A DNA stretch of 64,000 bases from Hephaestia mangrovi (GCF_019880555.1 NZ_JAINVU010000006.1:151798-215797), one strand, 5' to 3'; positions 1 through 9,744 are shown, numbered from the stretch's first letter. Numbers and translations are program-made. Notes: a model not told the origin generated them from the sequence alone.

Positions 1-131
1 TCGATCCGATGTCGGTGGCGGAGCTCGACCAGCGTGTCGCCGATCTCGAAGCTGAGATCGAACGCGTCAGACGCCACCGGGATCGCGCCGTTAACCATCG
101 CGCAAGCGCCGACGCTTTATTCAAGCGATGA
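1..131 (+). CDS. DUF1192 family protein, C-terminal part
   Basis: This is the end of a small gene whose start lies outside the window. The readable part (codons from base 3) is about 42 residues: DPMSVAELDQRVADLEAEIE, then an Arg-rich stretch, then NHRASADALFKR and a TGA stop. The pattern MSVxELxxRIxxLExEI with a NHRASADALFK-type end is that of the small alphaproteobacterial DUF1192 proteins, which have no assigned function. The sequence favours a short amphipathic helix or coiled coil. It is followed by 133 bases without a gene before clpA. Confidence 0.8.
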   Translation, partial: DPMSVAELDQRVADLEAEIERVRRHRDRAVNHRASADALFKR

Positions 132-264
132 GCGCAAACCGCGCCTCGGCGGGCACAATGCCCTGGGCGAGGAGCGGATGGCCAATGCTTGATGCGCGCG
201 GCCCGGCACCCGACATTAGGGGAAAGGGCCGCGGGTCTTTGCGGTCCCAAGGAGTGAATATCTA

Positions 265-2586
265 ATGCCATCCTTTGCCTCCGCGCTCGAAACCACGCTG
301 CACAAGGCGCTCGAAGCAGCGTCGGCCCGGCGCCACGAATATGCGACGCTCGAGCATCTGCTGCTCGCGCTGATCGACGACGAACATGCTTCCAAGGTGA
401 TGTCGGCGTGCAATGTCGATCTGGGCGATCTCAAGGCCACCGTCGCGCATTATCTTGATACCGAGCTCGATGCGCTCAAGGTCGATGCCGCGACCGATCC
501 GTCGCCGACTTCGGGTTTCCAGCGCGTCGTTCAGCGCGCGATCCTGCATGTCCAGTCGTCGGGCCGCGACGAGGTGACCGGCGCCAACGTGCTGGTCGCC
601 CTGTTTTCCGAACGCGAATCGTACGCGGTCTATTTCCTGCAGCAGCAGGATATGAGCCGGCTCGACGCGGTCAGCTTCATCAGCCACGGCGTCGGCAAGG
701 GCGGCGCGCCCGCCGAGACCACGACGCCGAAGGGTGCCGAAGAAGAGAAGGCGTCGTCGAAGGGCGACAAGAACAAGAACGAAAGCCCGCTCAAGCAGTT
801 CACCGTTGACCTCAATGAAAAGGCCAAGGATGGCCGCGTCGATCCGCTGATCGGGCGCGGGCCGGAGGTCGATCGCACGGTGCAAATCCTCTGCCGCCGC
901 AGCAAGAACAACCCGCTCTACGTGGGCGATCCCGGCGTCGGCAAGACCGCGATCGCCGAGGGGCTGGCGCGCAAGATCGTCGAAGGCGACGTGCCCGATG
1001 TCCTTAAGGAAGCGGTGATTTACTCGCTCGACATGGGCGCGCTGCTCGCCGGCACGCGCTATCGCGGCGATTTCGAGGAGCGGCTGAAGGCGGTCGTCTC
1101 CGAGCTGGAAAAGCTGCCGCACGCGATCCTGTTCATCGACGAGATCCATACGGTGATTGGCGCCGGCGCGACCAGCGGCGGGGCGATGGACGCCTCGAAC
1201 CTGCTCAAGCCGGCGCTCAGCGGCGGCACGATCCGCTGCATCGGCTCGACCACCTACAAGGAATTCCGCAACCATTTCGAGAAGGACCGGGCGCTGCTCC
1301 GGCGCTTCCAGAAGATCGACGTCAACGAGCCCACGGTCGAGGACACGATCAAAATCCTCGCGGGCCTGCGCAGCGCGTTCGAAGAGCACCATTCGGTCAA
1401 ATACACGCCCGATGCGCTCAAGTCGGCCGTCGAGTTGTCGGCGCGCTACATCAACGACCGCAAGCTGCCCGATAAGGCGATCGACGTGATCGACGAGGTT
1501 GGCGCAATGCAGATGCTGGTGGCGCCGTCGAAGCGCCGCAAGACGATCACGCCCAGGGAGATCGAGGCGGTGATCGCGACGATGGCGCGCATCCCGCCGA
1601 AATCGGTGTCGACCGATGACAAGAAGGCGCTCGAAAGCCTCGAGACCGACCTGAAGCGCGTGGTGTTCGGCCAGAACGACGCGATCGAGAAGCTCGCCTC
1701 GGCGATCAAGCTCAGCCGTGCCGGGCTGCGCGATCCCGACAAGCCGATCGGCAATTACCTGTTCACCGGCCCCACCGGCGTCGGCAAGACCGAAGTCGCG
1801 CGACAGCTCGCCTCGATCATGGGCATCCCGCTGCAGCGTTTCGACATGTCCGAATATATGGAACGCCACAGCGTCTCGCGGCTGATCGGCGCGCCGCCGG
1901 GTTATGTCGGCTACGATCAGGGCGGGTTGCTCACCGATGCGGTCGATCAGAACCCGCATTCGGTGCTGCTCCTCGATGAAATCGAGAAGGCGCACCCCGA
2001 TTTGTTCAACATCCTGTTGCAGGTGATGGACAACGGCAAGCTCACCGATCACCACGGCAAGACGGTCGATTTCAGGAACACCATCCTGATCATGACCACC
2101 AATGCCGGCGCGTCGGACATGGCACGCGAGGCGCTGGGCTTCGGCGTGTCGAGCCGCGAGGGCGAGGACGAAGAGGCAGTGAAGAAGATGTTCACGCCTG
2201 AATTCCGCAACCGTCTCGATGCGATCGTGCCGTTCGGGTATTTGCCGCCCGAAGTGGTGGCGCGCGTGGTCGACAAGTTCATCCTGCAGCTCGAACTGCA
2301 GCTTGCCGATCGCCAGGTGCACATCCAGCTCGATGATGGTGCCAAGGCTTGGCTGACCGAGAAGGGCTATGACAAGCTCTACGGCGCGCGCCCAATGGGC
2401 CGCCTGATCCAGGAAAAGATCAAGCAGCCGCTCGCCGAGGAATTGCTGTTTGGCAAGCTGGTCCATGGCGGCGAGGTCAACGTCAAGCTGAAGGACAGCG
2501 CGCTCGCTTTCGAGATCGTGCCGGCCGCGCCGAAGAAGCCCAAGAAGGGCGGCGGCAAGAAGGCCGAGAAGGTCGACGCCAAATAA
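265..2586 (+). CDS. clpA: ATP-dependent Clp protease ATP-binding subunit ClpA
   Basis: AAA+ unfoldase that feeds substrates, including N-degron proteins, to the ClpP peptidase in the cytoplasm. The 773 residues show the family order: a Clp N-domain (about 1-145), a short charged linker, a first AAA+ module with Walker [10 protein letters not shown] near residue 221, then a second module with GPTGVGKTE near 503 and the ClpA/B C-terminal domain. Length is normal for ClpA, and there is no ClpB-type middle coiled coil. The ATG at 265 has an AAGGAG ribosome site 10 bases upstream. The C-terminus ends in an unusually lysine-rich tail ([11 protein letters not shown]). The adaptor gene clpS, often beside clpA, is not immediately upstream here. 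Confidence 0.97.
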   Translation: MPSFASALETTLHKALEAASARRHEYATLEHLLLALIDDEHASKVMSACNVDLGDLKATVAHYLDTELDALKVDAATDPSPTSGFQRVVQRAILHVQSSGRDEVTGANVLVALFSERESYAVYFLQQQDMSRLDAVSFISHGVGKGGAPAETTTPKGAEEEKASSKGDKNKNESPLKQFTVDLNEKAKDGRVDPLIGRGPEVDRTVQILCRRSKNNPLYVGDPGVGKTAIAEGLARKIVEGDVPDVLKEAVIYSLDMGALLAGTRYRGDFEERLKAVVSELEKLPHAILFIDEIHTVIGAGATSGGAMDASNLLKPALSGGTIRCIGSTTYKEFRNHFEKDRALLRRFQKIDVNEPTVEDTIKILAGLRSAFEEHHSVKYTPDALKSAVELSARYINDRKLPDKAIDVIDEVGAMQMLVAPSKRRKTITPREIEAVIATMARIPPKSVSTDDKKALESLETDLKRVVFGQNDAIEKLASAIKLSRAGLRDPDKPIGNYLFTGPTGVGKTEVARQLASIMGIPLQRFDMSEYMERHSVSRLIGAPPGYVGYDQGGLLTDAVDQNPHSVLLLDEIEKAHPDLFNILLQVMDNGKLTDHHGKTVDFRNTILIMTTNAGASDMAREALGFGVSSREGEDEEAVKKMFTPEFRNRLDAIVPFGYLPPEVVARVVDKFILQLELQLADRQVHIQLDDGAKAWLTEKGYDKLYGARPMGRLIQEKIKQPLAEELLFGKLVHGGEVNVKLKDSALAFEIVPAAPKKPKKGGGKKAEKVDAK

Positions 2587-2590
2587 CCAT

Positions 2591-2620
2591 AAGGGCCGGG
2601 ACATGCTCCCGGCCCTTTTT
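2591..2620 (+). terminator. Rho-independent terminator of clpA
   Basis: A perfect 11-base stem (AAGGGCCGGGA with TCCCGGCCCTT) and a five-base loop are followed by further T residues. It begins four bases after the clpA stop codon, so clpA ends its transcript here. Confidence 0.92.
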
Positions 2621-2674
2621 CGTTGTCGTGCCCGCGCTTGACTCAGCCGGCGCCCGCCGGAATAGCCCGAAATC

Positions 2675-3595
2675 ATGACGGATCAGGCTCCGCATGCCAC
2701 CGATCTGCCGTTCGCGGGGGTCGAGCTTGGCGGCACCAAGTGCATCGCGATCCTCGCGCGTGGCCCCGACGACATCATCGCCGAGCGCCGCATCGCGACG
2801 ACCGGCCCGGCGGAGACTCTCGCGGCGATCGAGGCGGCGCTGGATGGCTTCGGCCAGTTCGCGGCGCTGGGTATCGCCAGTTTCGGGCCGGTGTCGATCG
2901 AAGCCGGCGCGGCCGATTACGGGTTCATCACCTCGAGTCCCAAGCCCGGCTGGCAGCAGACCGATCTCGCCGGGCGGCTCCAGCGGCGTTACGGCGTGCC
3001 GACCGGCTTTCATACCGATGTGACTGGCGCGGCGCTCGGCGAGGGGCGGTGGGGCGCGGCGATCGGGCTCGGCGATTTCGCCTACGTCACGGTTGGAACC
3101 GGCGTCGGCGTCGGGCTGATCAGCGGCGGCCGGCCGGTCGACGGGATGACGCATGGTGAGCTTGGCCATGTCCGCCCGGTCCGGCTTGCGGGGGACGCGT
3201 GGCCGGGGCATTGCCCGTTCCACGGCGCTTGCGTCGAAGGCCTTGTATCGGGGCCGGCGATCGCGGCGCGGGCCGGGCGGCCTGCGCCCGAGCTCGCGCC
3301 GGAAGACCCGGCGTGGGAAGGCGTCGTTCATTCCCTCGCGCAACTCCTCCATGTGCTGGTGTTGACCGGCGTGCCGCGGCGGGTCGTGTTCGGCGGCGGG
3401 GTGATGACCGGCAACGGCCATCTGTTTCCCCGGTTGCGCACGGCCTTGGCGGAGAGCCTCGCCGGCTATGTCCGGCGGCCGGAGCTCGACGATCTCGATC
3501 GCTATGTCGTGCCGGCGGCGCTGGGCGGCAATGCCGGGCCGCTTGGCGCGATCGTGCTGGCGGCGATGGCGGCGAGGGGGCTACCGATCGACTGA
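2675..3595 (+). CDS. ROK family sugar kinase (fructokinase-like)
   Basis: Cytoplasmic ATP-dependent hexose kinase of the ROK family, 306 residues. The N-terminus carries the phosphate-binding GVELGGTKC motif. The middle has the VGTGVGVGLI glycine stretch and the ROK zinc region, in which GELGHVRP is followed by HCPFHGACVEGLVSGPA; the His and three Cys are typical zinc ligands. The HCxFHGxCxEG arrangement fits the fructokinase branch better than glucokinase or NagC-type regulators, and there is no helix-turn-helix. The gene stands alone after the clpA terminator, and its last 15 bases overlap the end of the convergent moeB-like gene. Substrate preference is inferred, not shown. Confidence 0.85.
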   Translation: MTDQAPHATDLPFAGVELGGTKCIAILARGPDDIIAERRIATTGPAETLAAIEAALDGFGQFAALGIASFGPVSIEAGAADYGFITSSPKPGWQQTDLAGRLQRRYGVPTGFHTDVTGAALGEGRWGAAIGLGDFAYVTVGTGVGVGLISGGRPVDGMTHGELGHVRPVRLAGDAWPGHCPFHGACVEGLVSGPAIAARAGRPAPELAPEDPAWEGVVHSLAQLLHVLVLTGVPRRVVFGGGVMTGNGHLFPRLRTALAESLAGYVRRPELDDLDRYVVPAALGGNAGPLGAIVLAAMAARGLPID

Positions 3596-4348
3596 CCGGC
3601 TGCCGCAGGCCGGACAGCCGGAATCCTTGGGCAGGGTGAGCGTGCGGAAGCGGAAGGCGAGGGCGTCCACCAGCAGCAGCGTGCCGGCGGGATCGTCGCC
3701 GAACGGTACGATCGCGCGGATCGCCTCGATCGCGGCGAGGCTGCCGAGCACACCGGTCATCGCGCCGAGCACGCCCTGATCGGCGCAGCTCACCTCCGGA
3801 CGATCGGGATCGTTCCCGACCCAGCAGCGATAGCAGGGCTTGTCCGCTTCCCAGCCGCGGAACACGCCGAGCTGCCCCTCGAACTGCCCGACGGCGGCAG
3901 AAACAAGCGGGATACGGGCGGCGAGCGCGGCATCGGCGACGGCGAGACGCGTAGCGAAATTGTCGCAGCCATCGAGCACGACATCGGCGCCGGCGATCAA
4001 CGCCGCGGCGTTGGCGGCATCGAGGCGCGTGACGTGCGGCTCGACCGTCACGTCCGGATTGAGCGCGGCCAGGGCGTCGCGCGCGGCTTCCGCCTTGGCG
4101 CGGCCGATATCGGCGGTGCCGAACAAGGTCTGGCGCTGGAGGTTGGACAATTCGACGCGATCGTCGTCGATCACGATCAGCCGGCCGACCCCCGCGGCGG
4201 CGAGATATTGCAGTGCCGGCGAGCCGATCCCGCCCGCGCCGATCACCGCCACGGTCGCGCCGAGCAGCCGCATCTGCCCCGCACCGCCCACATCGCGCAG
4301 GATGATATGGCGGGCGTAGCGCGAAAGCTGGTCGGCGCCGAGCGTCAC
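3581..4348 (-). CDS. moeB: HesA/MoeB/ThiF family adenylyltransferase
   Basis: E1-like enzyme that would adenylate the C-terminal Gly-Gly of a sulfur-carrier protein (MoaD or ThiS type) for molybdopterin or thiazole synthesis. The 255 residues hold the nucleotide-binding [19 protein letters not shown] region (from about residue 37), the RQTLF segment, a DGCDNF motif and two zinc CxxC pairs (CYRC and CPAC). No rhodanese domain is attached, which fits MoeB rather than the longer MOCS3-like form. Its start overlaps the dut stop in an ATGA, so translation is probably coupled. The MoeB/ThiF choice cannot be settled without the partner carrier; the symbol is a best guess. Confidence 0.85.
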   Translation of the reverse strand: MTLGADQLSRYARHIILRDVGGAGQMRLLGATVAVIGAGGIGSPALQYLAAAGVGRLIVIDDDRVELSNLQRQTLFGTADIGRAKAEAARDALAALNPDVTVEPHVTRLDAANAAALIAGADVVLDGCDNFATRLAVADAALAARIPLVSAAVGQFEGQLGVFRGWEADKPCYRCWVGNDPDRPEVSCADQGVLGAMTGVLGSLAAIEAIRAIVPFGDDPAGTLLLVDALAFRFRTLTLPKDSGCPACGSRSVDR

Positions 4349-4785
4349 CGCCCGGTCGAACCGAATCCGCCGGCGCCGCGCAGCGTTTCGTCGAGCGATT
4401 CGGTTTCGACGAGATCGGCACGTAACACCGGCGCGGGCACGAGCTGGGCGATGCGATCGCCGCGGCGGATCGCGAACGATTCCTGCCCCAGATTGGCGAG
4501 AATCACTTTCACCTCGCCCCGATAATCGCTGTCGATCGTGCCCGGCGTGTTGAGGCAGGTGATGCCATGTTTGAGCGCCAGCCCCGAGCGCGGACGGACC
4601 TGCACCTCATAGCCATCGGGAATCGCGATCGCGAAGCCGGTCGCGACGGCGTGGCGGCCGCCGGGCACAAGCGTCACGTCCTCGGCGGCGACGACATCCA
4701 TGCCGGCGGCGCCATGCGTGGCGTAAGCGGGAAGCGGCAGGCCCTCGCCATGAGGCAGGCGCAGAATGGGGATGGTGATCGACAT
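4345..4785 (-). CDS. dut: Deoxyuridine 5'-triphosphate nucleotidohydrolase
   Basis: Trimeric dUTPase that hydrolyses dUTP to dUMP and pyrophosphate, keeping uracil out of DNA and supplying dTMP synthesis. The 146 residues contain the family motifs: AAGMDVVA (motif 1), [11 protein letters not shown] (2), [15 protein letters not shown] (3), RGDRIAQLV (4) and the P-loop-like [10 protein letters not shown] (5). The ATG at 4785 was chosen over an upstream in-frame start because [13 protein letters not shown] matches the family N-terminus and an AGGGGAG ribosome site lies just before it. It lies between coaBC and moeB-like on the minus strand; a LexA-type box is found 158 bases upstream. Confidence 0.96.
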   Translation of the reverse strand: MSITIPILRLPHGEGLPLPAYATHGAAGMDVVAAEDVTLVPGGRHAVATGFAIAIPDGYEVQVRPRSGLALKHGITCLNTPGTIDSDYRGEVKVILANLGQESFAIRRGDRIAQLVPAPVLRADLVETESLDETLRGAGGFGSTGR

Positions 4786-4942
4786 CACTCCCCTTTGGGT
4801 GCTGGCCCGGCGCGGATCAAGAGAGCGCGCACCCGGCAAAGGTTCCGAAAGTTCCGGGAAAACGACACGAACCGACCCCGTGCGAAGCGGCCCGGGAAGC
4901 AATTCGGCTTTCCAGCAGAAACCACGGCCCGTTCCATCATCG

Positions 4943-4957
4943 GAACATTAGCAGAAC
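4943..4957 (-). promoter_or_regulatory. LexA box upstream of dut
   Basis: On the minus strand the sequence is GTTC-TGCTAAT-GTTC, an exact match to the alphaproteobacterial SOS operator GTTC-N7-GTTC. It lies in the 206-base gap between coaBC and dut, 158 bases before the dut start. This suggests a separate SOS-responsive promoter for dut and the moeB-like gene within the longer run. Confidence 0.6.
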
Positions 4958-4991
4958 ATAGCCGTGTAGGAAAGCGATGACGATGCGCCCC

Positions 4992-6215
4992 TCAGTCGCC
5001 CTCCAGCGCGTCGGCGATGCGCGCGGCGAGGCGGTGAGCGACGTCGTCCTTCGGCAGCGTTTCCCAGCTTTCGACGCCCGATTCGCGGACGAGGTGGATG
5101 GTGTTGGCGGCGCCGCCCATCACATCGCCGGAGACATCATTGGCAACGATCCAGTCGGCGCCCTTCTTCGCGCGCTTGGCAGTGGCGTGCTCGATCACCT
5201 TTTCGGTTTCCGCGGCGAAGCCGATCACCAGCCGGGGGCGTCGCGGGCTGCGCGCCAGCATGGCGAGGATATCCGGGTTCTCGTGGAGCTGGAGCGCGGG
5301 CGGCGCCTCGCCCTTCTTGATCTTCTGCGCCGCCGCCTCGGCATGCCAATCCCCGACCGCGGCGACCATCACCGCGGCATCGGCGGGCAGCGCCGCGGCG
5401 ACGGCATTGGCCATTTCCTGTGCCGTCTCGACATCGACGCGCGTGACGCCGGGCGGCGTCGGCAGCGTCACGGGGCCGGCGATCAGCGTCACGCGAGCGC
5501 CCATCCCGGCAAGCGCGCCAGCGATCGCAAAGCCCTGGCGGCCCGACGAGCGATTGGCGATGTAGCGCACCGGATCGATCGGCTCGTGCGTCGGCCCCGC
5601 CGTGACGAGGATGTGGCGCCCGGCGAGCCGGCCCGAACCGCCGGCCGGGGGGGCGTTCGATACCGGTGCGGACGCGGGCGTCGTGCCGAGCGCCCGTTCG
5701 ATCGCGGCGACGATAGCCACCGGCTCGGGCAAGCGGCCGGGGCCACATTCGCCGCACGCCATCGGCCCTTCGTCCGGCTCGATCACGGTGACGCCATCGC
5801 CGCGCAGCGTGGCGACGTTGCGGATGGTGGCGGCGTGCTGCCACATGCGCACGTTCATCGCCGGGGCGGCAAGCACGGGCTTGTCGGTGGCGAGCAGCAG
5901 CGTGGTGGCAAGATCGTCGGCGATGCCGGCGGCCATCTTCGCCAGCAGATCGGCGGTGGCCGGCGCGACCACGACCAGATCGGCCTCGCGGCTGAGCTGG
6001 ATATGGCCCATCTCGGCCTCGTCCTTCAAATCCCACAGGCTGGTGTGGACCGGCTGTTCGCTGAGCGCCGCGAGCGTCATCGGCGTGACGAAATGGCTGC
6101 CGCCTTCGGTCAGCACGCAGCGCACGCCGATCCCGGCCTTGCGGCACAAGCGGATCAGCTCGCAGGCCTTGTAGGCGGCGATGCCGCCACCGACGATCAG
6201 CAGGATTCGCTTCAT
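4992..6215 (-). CDS. coaBC: Bifunctional phosphopantothenoylcysteine decarboxylase / phosphopantothenate-cysteine ligase
   Basis: Makes 4'-phosphopantetheine for coenzyme A in two steps: CTP-dependent ligation of cysteine to phosphopantothenate (CoaB) and FMN-dependent decarboxylation (CoaC). The 407 residues begin with the flavoprotein domain (IVGGGIAAYKACEL). The catalytic His lies in MGHIQLS, followed by APATADLLAKMA, then PAMNVRMW and MACGECGPGRL. From about residue 190 comes the CoaB domain (HILVTAGPTHEPIDPVRYI, NRSSGRQG, AAVGDW). The ATG at 6215 overlaps the stop of the upstream membrane-protein gene (ATGA). Earlier in-frame starts would add an Arg-rich stretch foreign to the family. 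Confidence 0.96.
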   Translation of the reverse strand: MKRILLIVGGGIAAYKACELIRLCRKAGIGVRCVLTEGGSHFVTPMTLAALSEQPVHTSLWDLKDEAEMGHIQLSREADLVVVAPATADLLAKMAAGIADDLATTLLLATDKPVLAAPAMNVRMWQHAATIRNVATLRGDGVTVIEPDEGPMACGECGPGRLPEPVAIVAAIERALGTTPASAPVSNAPPAGGSGRLAGRHILVTAGPTHEPIDPVRYIANRSSGRQGFAIAGALAGMGARVTLIAGPVTLPTPPGVTRVDVETAQEMANAVAAALPADAAVMVAAVGDWHAEAAAQKIKKGEAPPALQLHENPDILAMLARSPRRPRLVIGFAAETEKVIEHATAKRAKKGADWIVANDVSGDVMGGAANTIHLVRESGVESWETLPKDDVAHRLAARIADALEGD

Positions 6216-7282
6216 CGCGTCAGTCTTGTCACGGTGATGCGCCGTCTGTCGAGCGCGCGATGAACGAGATCGCCGATCGCATCGGGCGCAAGCGCGAGCC
6301 CGGCGAACAGGATCGGCGTGACCAGCATCACCCGCGCGATCGTCTCGCCATTCGGGACCACGGCCAGAAACGCCGCATAAGCGACGAGCACGATCGCGAC
6401 GCGCGGGCCGGCCGGATCGGGCCATGCCGCCCAGCCGGCTAGCGCCAGCCCCGCCAGCGGTGCGGCGACCAGCATCGGCAGCGCGGCAAGCGCCGTGGCG
6501 GCGACCGAGGCGCGAACCATCGCGCCGAGCCCGAGCAGCCCGACCGGCGGCAGGTCGCCGCCATTGGCCGCGTGCAGGTGGCAGGCAAAGGCGAGTGCGA
6601 ACGCGGCGAGCGCGCCGCCCCAGCCGAGCGCCTCCCGTCCGTCACCGTCGGCCAGCGCGACCAGCAGCATGATCGCGGCATAAAGCGCGGCGGCGGGTTC
6701 GATCAGCATCGCGATCGTGGCGAATGCCGCCGCCTCCACCCACCGCCCCGGCCGCCACGCGGCCAGCGATAAGGCGACCAACGCGCCTGCCCATGCTGCA
6801 GGGAGCGCGACAAGGCCGTCGCTCAGCGCCCGTGTCGCGCCGACCGCGACGAGCATCGGCGGCACCAGCGCGGCGCCACGCTGCAGCGTCGGGCGAAACC
6901 GGACGAACCACGCCGCCACCGCACCGGCAATCAGCGCCGCCAGCATCAACAGGTCAATCCAGCCGGGCAACGCCGCCTCGATCAGCGGCAGGATCGGCAT
7001 CGGCATCGGTGTCGCAGCGCCGCTCTGCCCGCCGATCGTCGCGTGGGCGACGGTGTAGAAAGTGCCACCATGGCGAATACCGTCGATGATCGCCGCGACG
7101 ATTGCCGCGGCACCGGCGCCGATTGCGGGGCCATCACCGGACGGGGCGCCGATCGCGGTAAAACAGGCGAGGACCACCAGCGCGACGAGCGCCAGCACGA
7201 TCCGCGCCTGACCGCGGCTCAGCGCCGCGAAACGGGTCGGGCCGGCGGCCCAGAACGGCCGGCGAGTGCGGCCGGCGGCCAT
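6212..7282 (-). CDS. Polytopic membrane protein of unknown function
   Basis: I do not recognise a specific family. The 356-residue product is strongly hydrophobic after a short basic N-terminus (MAAGRTRRPFW), with roughly nine or ten Ala/Leu-rich membrane spans. One periplasmic-looking loop (DGIRHGGTFYTVAHATIGG) follows the first span or two. It could be a glycosyltransferase-like or lipid-pathway membrane protein, but no catalytic motif stands out. The ATG at 7282 begins one base after the ubiB stop, and its end overlaps the coaBC start, so it sits tightly inside the ubiE-ubiB-coaBC run. No strong ribosome site is visible, and coupling to ubiB is likely. Confidence 0.7.
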   Translation of the reverse strand: MAAGRTRRPFWAAGPTRFAALSRGQARIVLALVALVVLACFTAIGAPSGDGPAIGAGAAAIVAAIIDGIRHGGTFYTVAHATIGGQSGAATPMPMPILPLIEAALPGWIDLLMLAALIAGAVAAWFVRFRPTLQRGAALVPPMLVAVGATRALSDGLVALPAAWAGALVALSLAAWRPGRWVEAAAFATIAMLIEPAAALYAAIMLLVALADGDGREALGWGGALAAFALAFACHLHAANGGDLPPVGLLGLGAMVRASVAATALAALPMLVAAPLAGLALAGWAAWPDPAGPRVAIVLVAYAAFLAVVPNGETIARVMLVTPILFAGLALAPDAIGDLVHRALDRRRITVTRLTR

Positions 7283-7283
7283 A

Positions 7284-8819
7284 TCAGTGGAGTACCACCC
7301 AGGTCGCGGCGACGCTCGCCAGCGCGGTGACGATCGCCACCGCGGCATAGCGCCAGCCGCCGCCGAGCCGGACCACCTCGATATCCTTGAGCGGCGGGGC
7401 GGGCGGGGCGCCGCCCGGCGGCGGATAGCGCGCCTCGATATTGCGGATCAGGTCGGGGAGGCGAGCGAGCGTCTGCACGTCCTTGACGATGCGATCGGCC
7501 AGCGCGGTTTCGGGGCCGAGCTCGGTCCTGATCCAGTCGCGGACGAACGGCGCCGCGGTTTCCCACATGTTGATCTCGGGATCGAGCGCATTGGCGACGC
7601 CTTCCACCATCACCATCGTCTTTTGCAGCAGCAGCAGGTGCGGCTGCGTCTGCATGTCGAAATCGCGGGTGATGTTGAACAATCCGTCGAGCATCATGCC
7701 GACCGACATGTCCTTGACCGGCAGCCCGCGCATCGGCTCGCCGACCGCGCGCAGCGCGGTGGCGAACTCGGCGACATTATGATGCGGCGGCACATAGCCG
7801 GCCTCGAAATGGATTTCGGCGACGCGGCGATAATTGCCGGTGATCAGGCCGTAGAGGATTTCGGCCAGCCAGTTGCGCGCGCGCCGGTCGATCCGCCCCA
7901 TGATACCGAAATCGATCGCGGCGATGCGGTTGCCGGGCAGCGCGAACAGATTGCCCTGGTGCATGTCGGCATGGAAGAAGCCTTCGGAGATCGCCTGGCG
8001 CAGGAAGGCGTGGACCAGCGTCGAGGCGAGCGCCTTGAGATCGTAGCCGGCGGCGATCAGCGCCTCGCGATCGGAAAGCTTGATGCCGTCGATCCATTCC
8101 AGCGTCATCACCCGGCCGGTCGTGCGTTGCCAGTCGATCGCCGGGACGATGTAATCGGGCTCGGCCTGCATCGCTTCGGCAAGCTCGGACGCCGAGGCGG
8201 CTTCGCGGCGCAGATCGAGCTCGCGCGCCGTCCAGCGCTTGAAGGTCTCGATAACGAGGCGCGGGCGCAGCCGCGCGATCTCGCCGCCTTGCGCCTCGAG
8301 CTGCGCGGCGGCCCATTGATAGGTGTCGATCGCGCGGGCGAAGTCTTTCTCGATCCCCGGCCGCAGTATCTTGACGGCGACGTGGTGCCCCTCGGTGGTG
8401 ACGGCGCGATGGACCTGGGCGATCGAGGCGGCGCCGATCGGCTGCTCCTCGATCGAGGCGAAGGCGGTATCGATCGGGCGGCCGAGATTTTGGCGAAGCT
8501 GCTCGCAGATCGTCTCGAACGGCACCGGCGGCAGCGCGTCCTGCAGGCGCATCAGATCGTGTGCGGCCTCGTCGCCGATCAGATCGGGGCGAGTCGCCAG
8601 CGTCTGGCCCAGCTTGATCGCGGCGGGACCGATCGCCTGGAAGGCGTCGGCGTAGCGCGGCACCTTGGGCACGCGCGCCCCGAATCGGGCAACGCGCGCC
8701 AGGCGGCGGACCGGGGCCGGGGTGTTCGGATCCTGCTCGATCCCGCGCAACGCGCCGTGGCGCGCGAGGATGCGCCCCCATTTGAGCAAGCGCCAGAGAT
8801 GGACGGCGGGGGCTGTCAC
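7284..8819 (-). CDS. ubiB: Ubiquinone biosynthesis regulatory protein kinase UbiB
   Basis: Atypical membrane-anchored kinase/ATPase of the ABC1/ADCK family needed for ubiquinone biosynthesis, probably for handling hydrophobic intermediates. The 511 residues show the KxGQ region (AAIKLGQTLATRPDL), the Ala-rich nucleotide loop (IGAASIAQVHRA), the invariant Lys in VAVKILRPG, the catalytic HADMHQGNLF and the DFG-like IDFGIMG. A C-terminal hydrophobic stretch (AAVAIVTALASVAATWVVL) is a membrane anchor. It lies downstream of ubiE in the same direction; the 193-base gap between them is occupied by an inverted repeat. Confidence 0.95.
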   Translation of the reverse strand: MTAPAVHLWRLLKWGRILARHGALRGIEQDPNTPAPVRRLARVARFGARVPKVPRYADAFQAIGPAAIKLGQTLATRPDLIGDEAAHDLMRLQDALPPVPFETICEQLRQNLGRPIDTAFASIEEQPIGAASIAQVHRAVTTEGHHVAVKILRPGIEKDFARAIDTYQWAAAQLEAQGGEIARLRPRLVIETFKRWTARELDLRREAASASELAEAMQAEPDYIVPAIDWQRTTGRVMTLEWIDGIKLSDREALIAAGYDLKALASTLVHAFLRQAISEGFFHADMHQGNLFALPGNRIAAIDFGIMGRIDRRARNWLAEILYGLITGNYRRVAEIHFEAGYVPPHHNVAEFATALRAVGEPMRGLPVKDMSVGMMLDGLFNITRDFDMQTQPHLLLLQKTMVMVEGVANALDPEINMWETAAPFVRDWIRTELGPETALADRIVKDVQTLARLPDLIRNIEARYPPPGGAPPAPPLKDIEVVRLGGGWRYAAVAIVTALASVAATWVVLH

Positions 8820-8845
8820 GCGGCGGAAAGCCTCGCAGAAGAGTG

Positions 8846-9008
8846 GTTCGCGCAGAGACGCAGAGACGCGGAGAGAAGCGGCGTGTGACGACCGTCCCGC
8901 GTCGGCGGGGGCGTCATTTCATCGTATTGCCAATGGGGTAGAGGCCGCCGGCGCGGCTGAGGCTGCCGCAGGCGACACCTCTCTGCGTCTCTGCGGCCCG
9001 GCGCGAAC
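8846..9008. repeat. Intergenic inverted-repeat element between ubiE and ubiB
   Basis: The left arm contains TTCGCGCAGAGACGCAGAGA and the right arm its near complement (TCTCTGCGTCTCTGCGGCCC then GGCGCGAA). The spacer is about 90-100 bases and G/C-rich. The left-arm unit (GTGGTTCGCGC, then GAG and CGC steps) is matched closely by the element in front of ruvC at 57.8 kb, so this is a dispersed repeat family rather than a chance hairpin. It fills most of the ubiE-ubiB gap and would fold strongly in the shared transcript. No ORF was seen inside it. Confidence 0.75.
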
Positions 9009-9012
9009 AAAC

Positions 9013-9744
9013 TCAAATCCGCCACCCCGAATGAATCGCGACCAGCCCGCCGAGCATCGGTTCGACCTTGGTCTGGACGAAGCCGGCCTCGCCGATCATC
9101 CGCTCGAAAGTCGGCATGTCGGGGAAGCGGCGGATCGATTCGATCAGGTAGCGATAGCTGTCCTCGTCATCGGCGAGCAGGCGGCCGAGCTTGGGCACCA
9201 GCTTGTGCGAATAGAAATCGTAGACGTCGGCGAAGCCCGGCCACAAGGTCGTCGAGAATTCGAGGCAGAAGAAGCGGCCGCCGCGCTTCAACACGCGATG
9301 GGCCTCGCGCAGGGCGGCCGGAATGTCGGTGACGTTCCTGATGCCGAACGCGATCGTATAGGCGTCGAAGAAGCGATCGGGGAATTGCAGCGTCTCGGCA
9401 TTGGCTTCGGTCCAGACGAGACCGTCGAGCCCGCGCTGCTGCGCGCGCTCGATACCGACGGCGAGCATCTCCGGATTGATGTCGGCGACGGTGACGTCGG
9501 CGCCCGACGCGGCGAGGCGGAAGGCGATGTCGCCGGTGCCGCCCGCCATGTCGAGGATCTGTTCGTGCGGGCGCGGCTTGACGCGGCGGACGAAGCGATC
9601 CTTCCACGCGCGGTGCATCCCGCCCGACATCGCGTCGTTCATCAGGTCGTAGCGGCTGGCGACATTGGAGAAGACCCCGCGGACCCGCGCGGTCTTTTCC
9701 GCGGGCGCGACGTCTTCATAGCCGAAGGAGACGGTGTCGGTCAT
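9013..9744 (-). CDS. ubiE: Demethylmenaquinone/2-methoxy-6-polyprenyl-1,4-benzoquinol methyltransferase UbiE
   Basis: SAM-dependent C-methyltransferase of ubiquinone (and, where present, menaquinone) biosynthesis. The 243 residues include the UbiE signatures VFSNVASRYDLMNDAMSGGMHRAWK, the SAM-binding LDMAGGTGDIAFRLA, the acidic ADINPEML, the IAFGIRNVTD motif and the C-terminal GGLVAIHSGWR. The ATG at 9744 gives the normal length. It heads the minus-strand run with ubiB and is divergent from mutM, with 90 bases between the starts. Confidence 0.97.
   Translation of the reverse strand: MTDTVSFGYEDVAPAEKTARVRGVFSNVASRYDLMNDAMSGGMHRAWKDRFVRRVKPRPHEQILDMAGGTGDIAFRLAASGADVTVADINPEMLAVGIERAQQRGLDGLVWTEANAETLQFPDRFFDAYTIAFGIRNVTDIPAALREAHRVLKRGGRFFCLEFSTTLWPGFADVYDFYSHKLVPKLGRLLADDEDSYRYLIESIRRFPDMPTFERMIGEAGFVQTKVEPMLGGLVAIHSGWRI

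Noticed and set aside
262..2676. Long open frame antisense to clpA and similar long antisense frames elsewhere
   Set aside because: They mirror the codons of clearly recognisable genes in GC-rich DNA, have Arg/Ala/His-rich products without motifs and lack ribosome sites.
4842..4854. GTTC-CGAAA-GTTC near dut
   Set aside because: Spacing is five bases, not the seven required for an alphaproteobacterial LexA box.
8846..9008. CRISPR array or tRNA in the repetitive intergenic regions
   Set aside because: Arms are inverted, not regularly spaced direct repeats, and no cloverleaf or cas gene is present.
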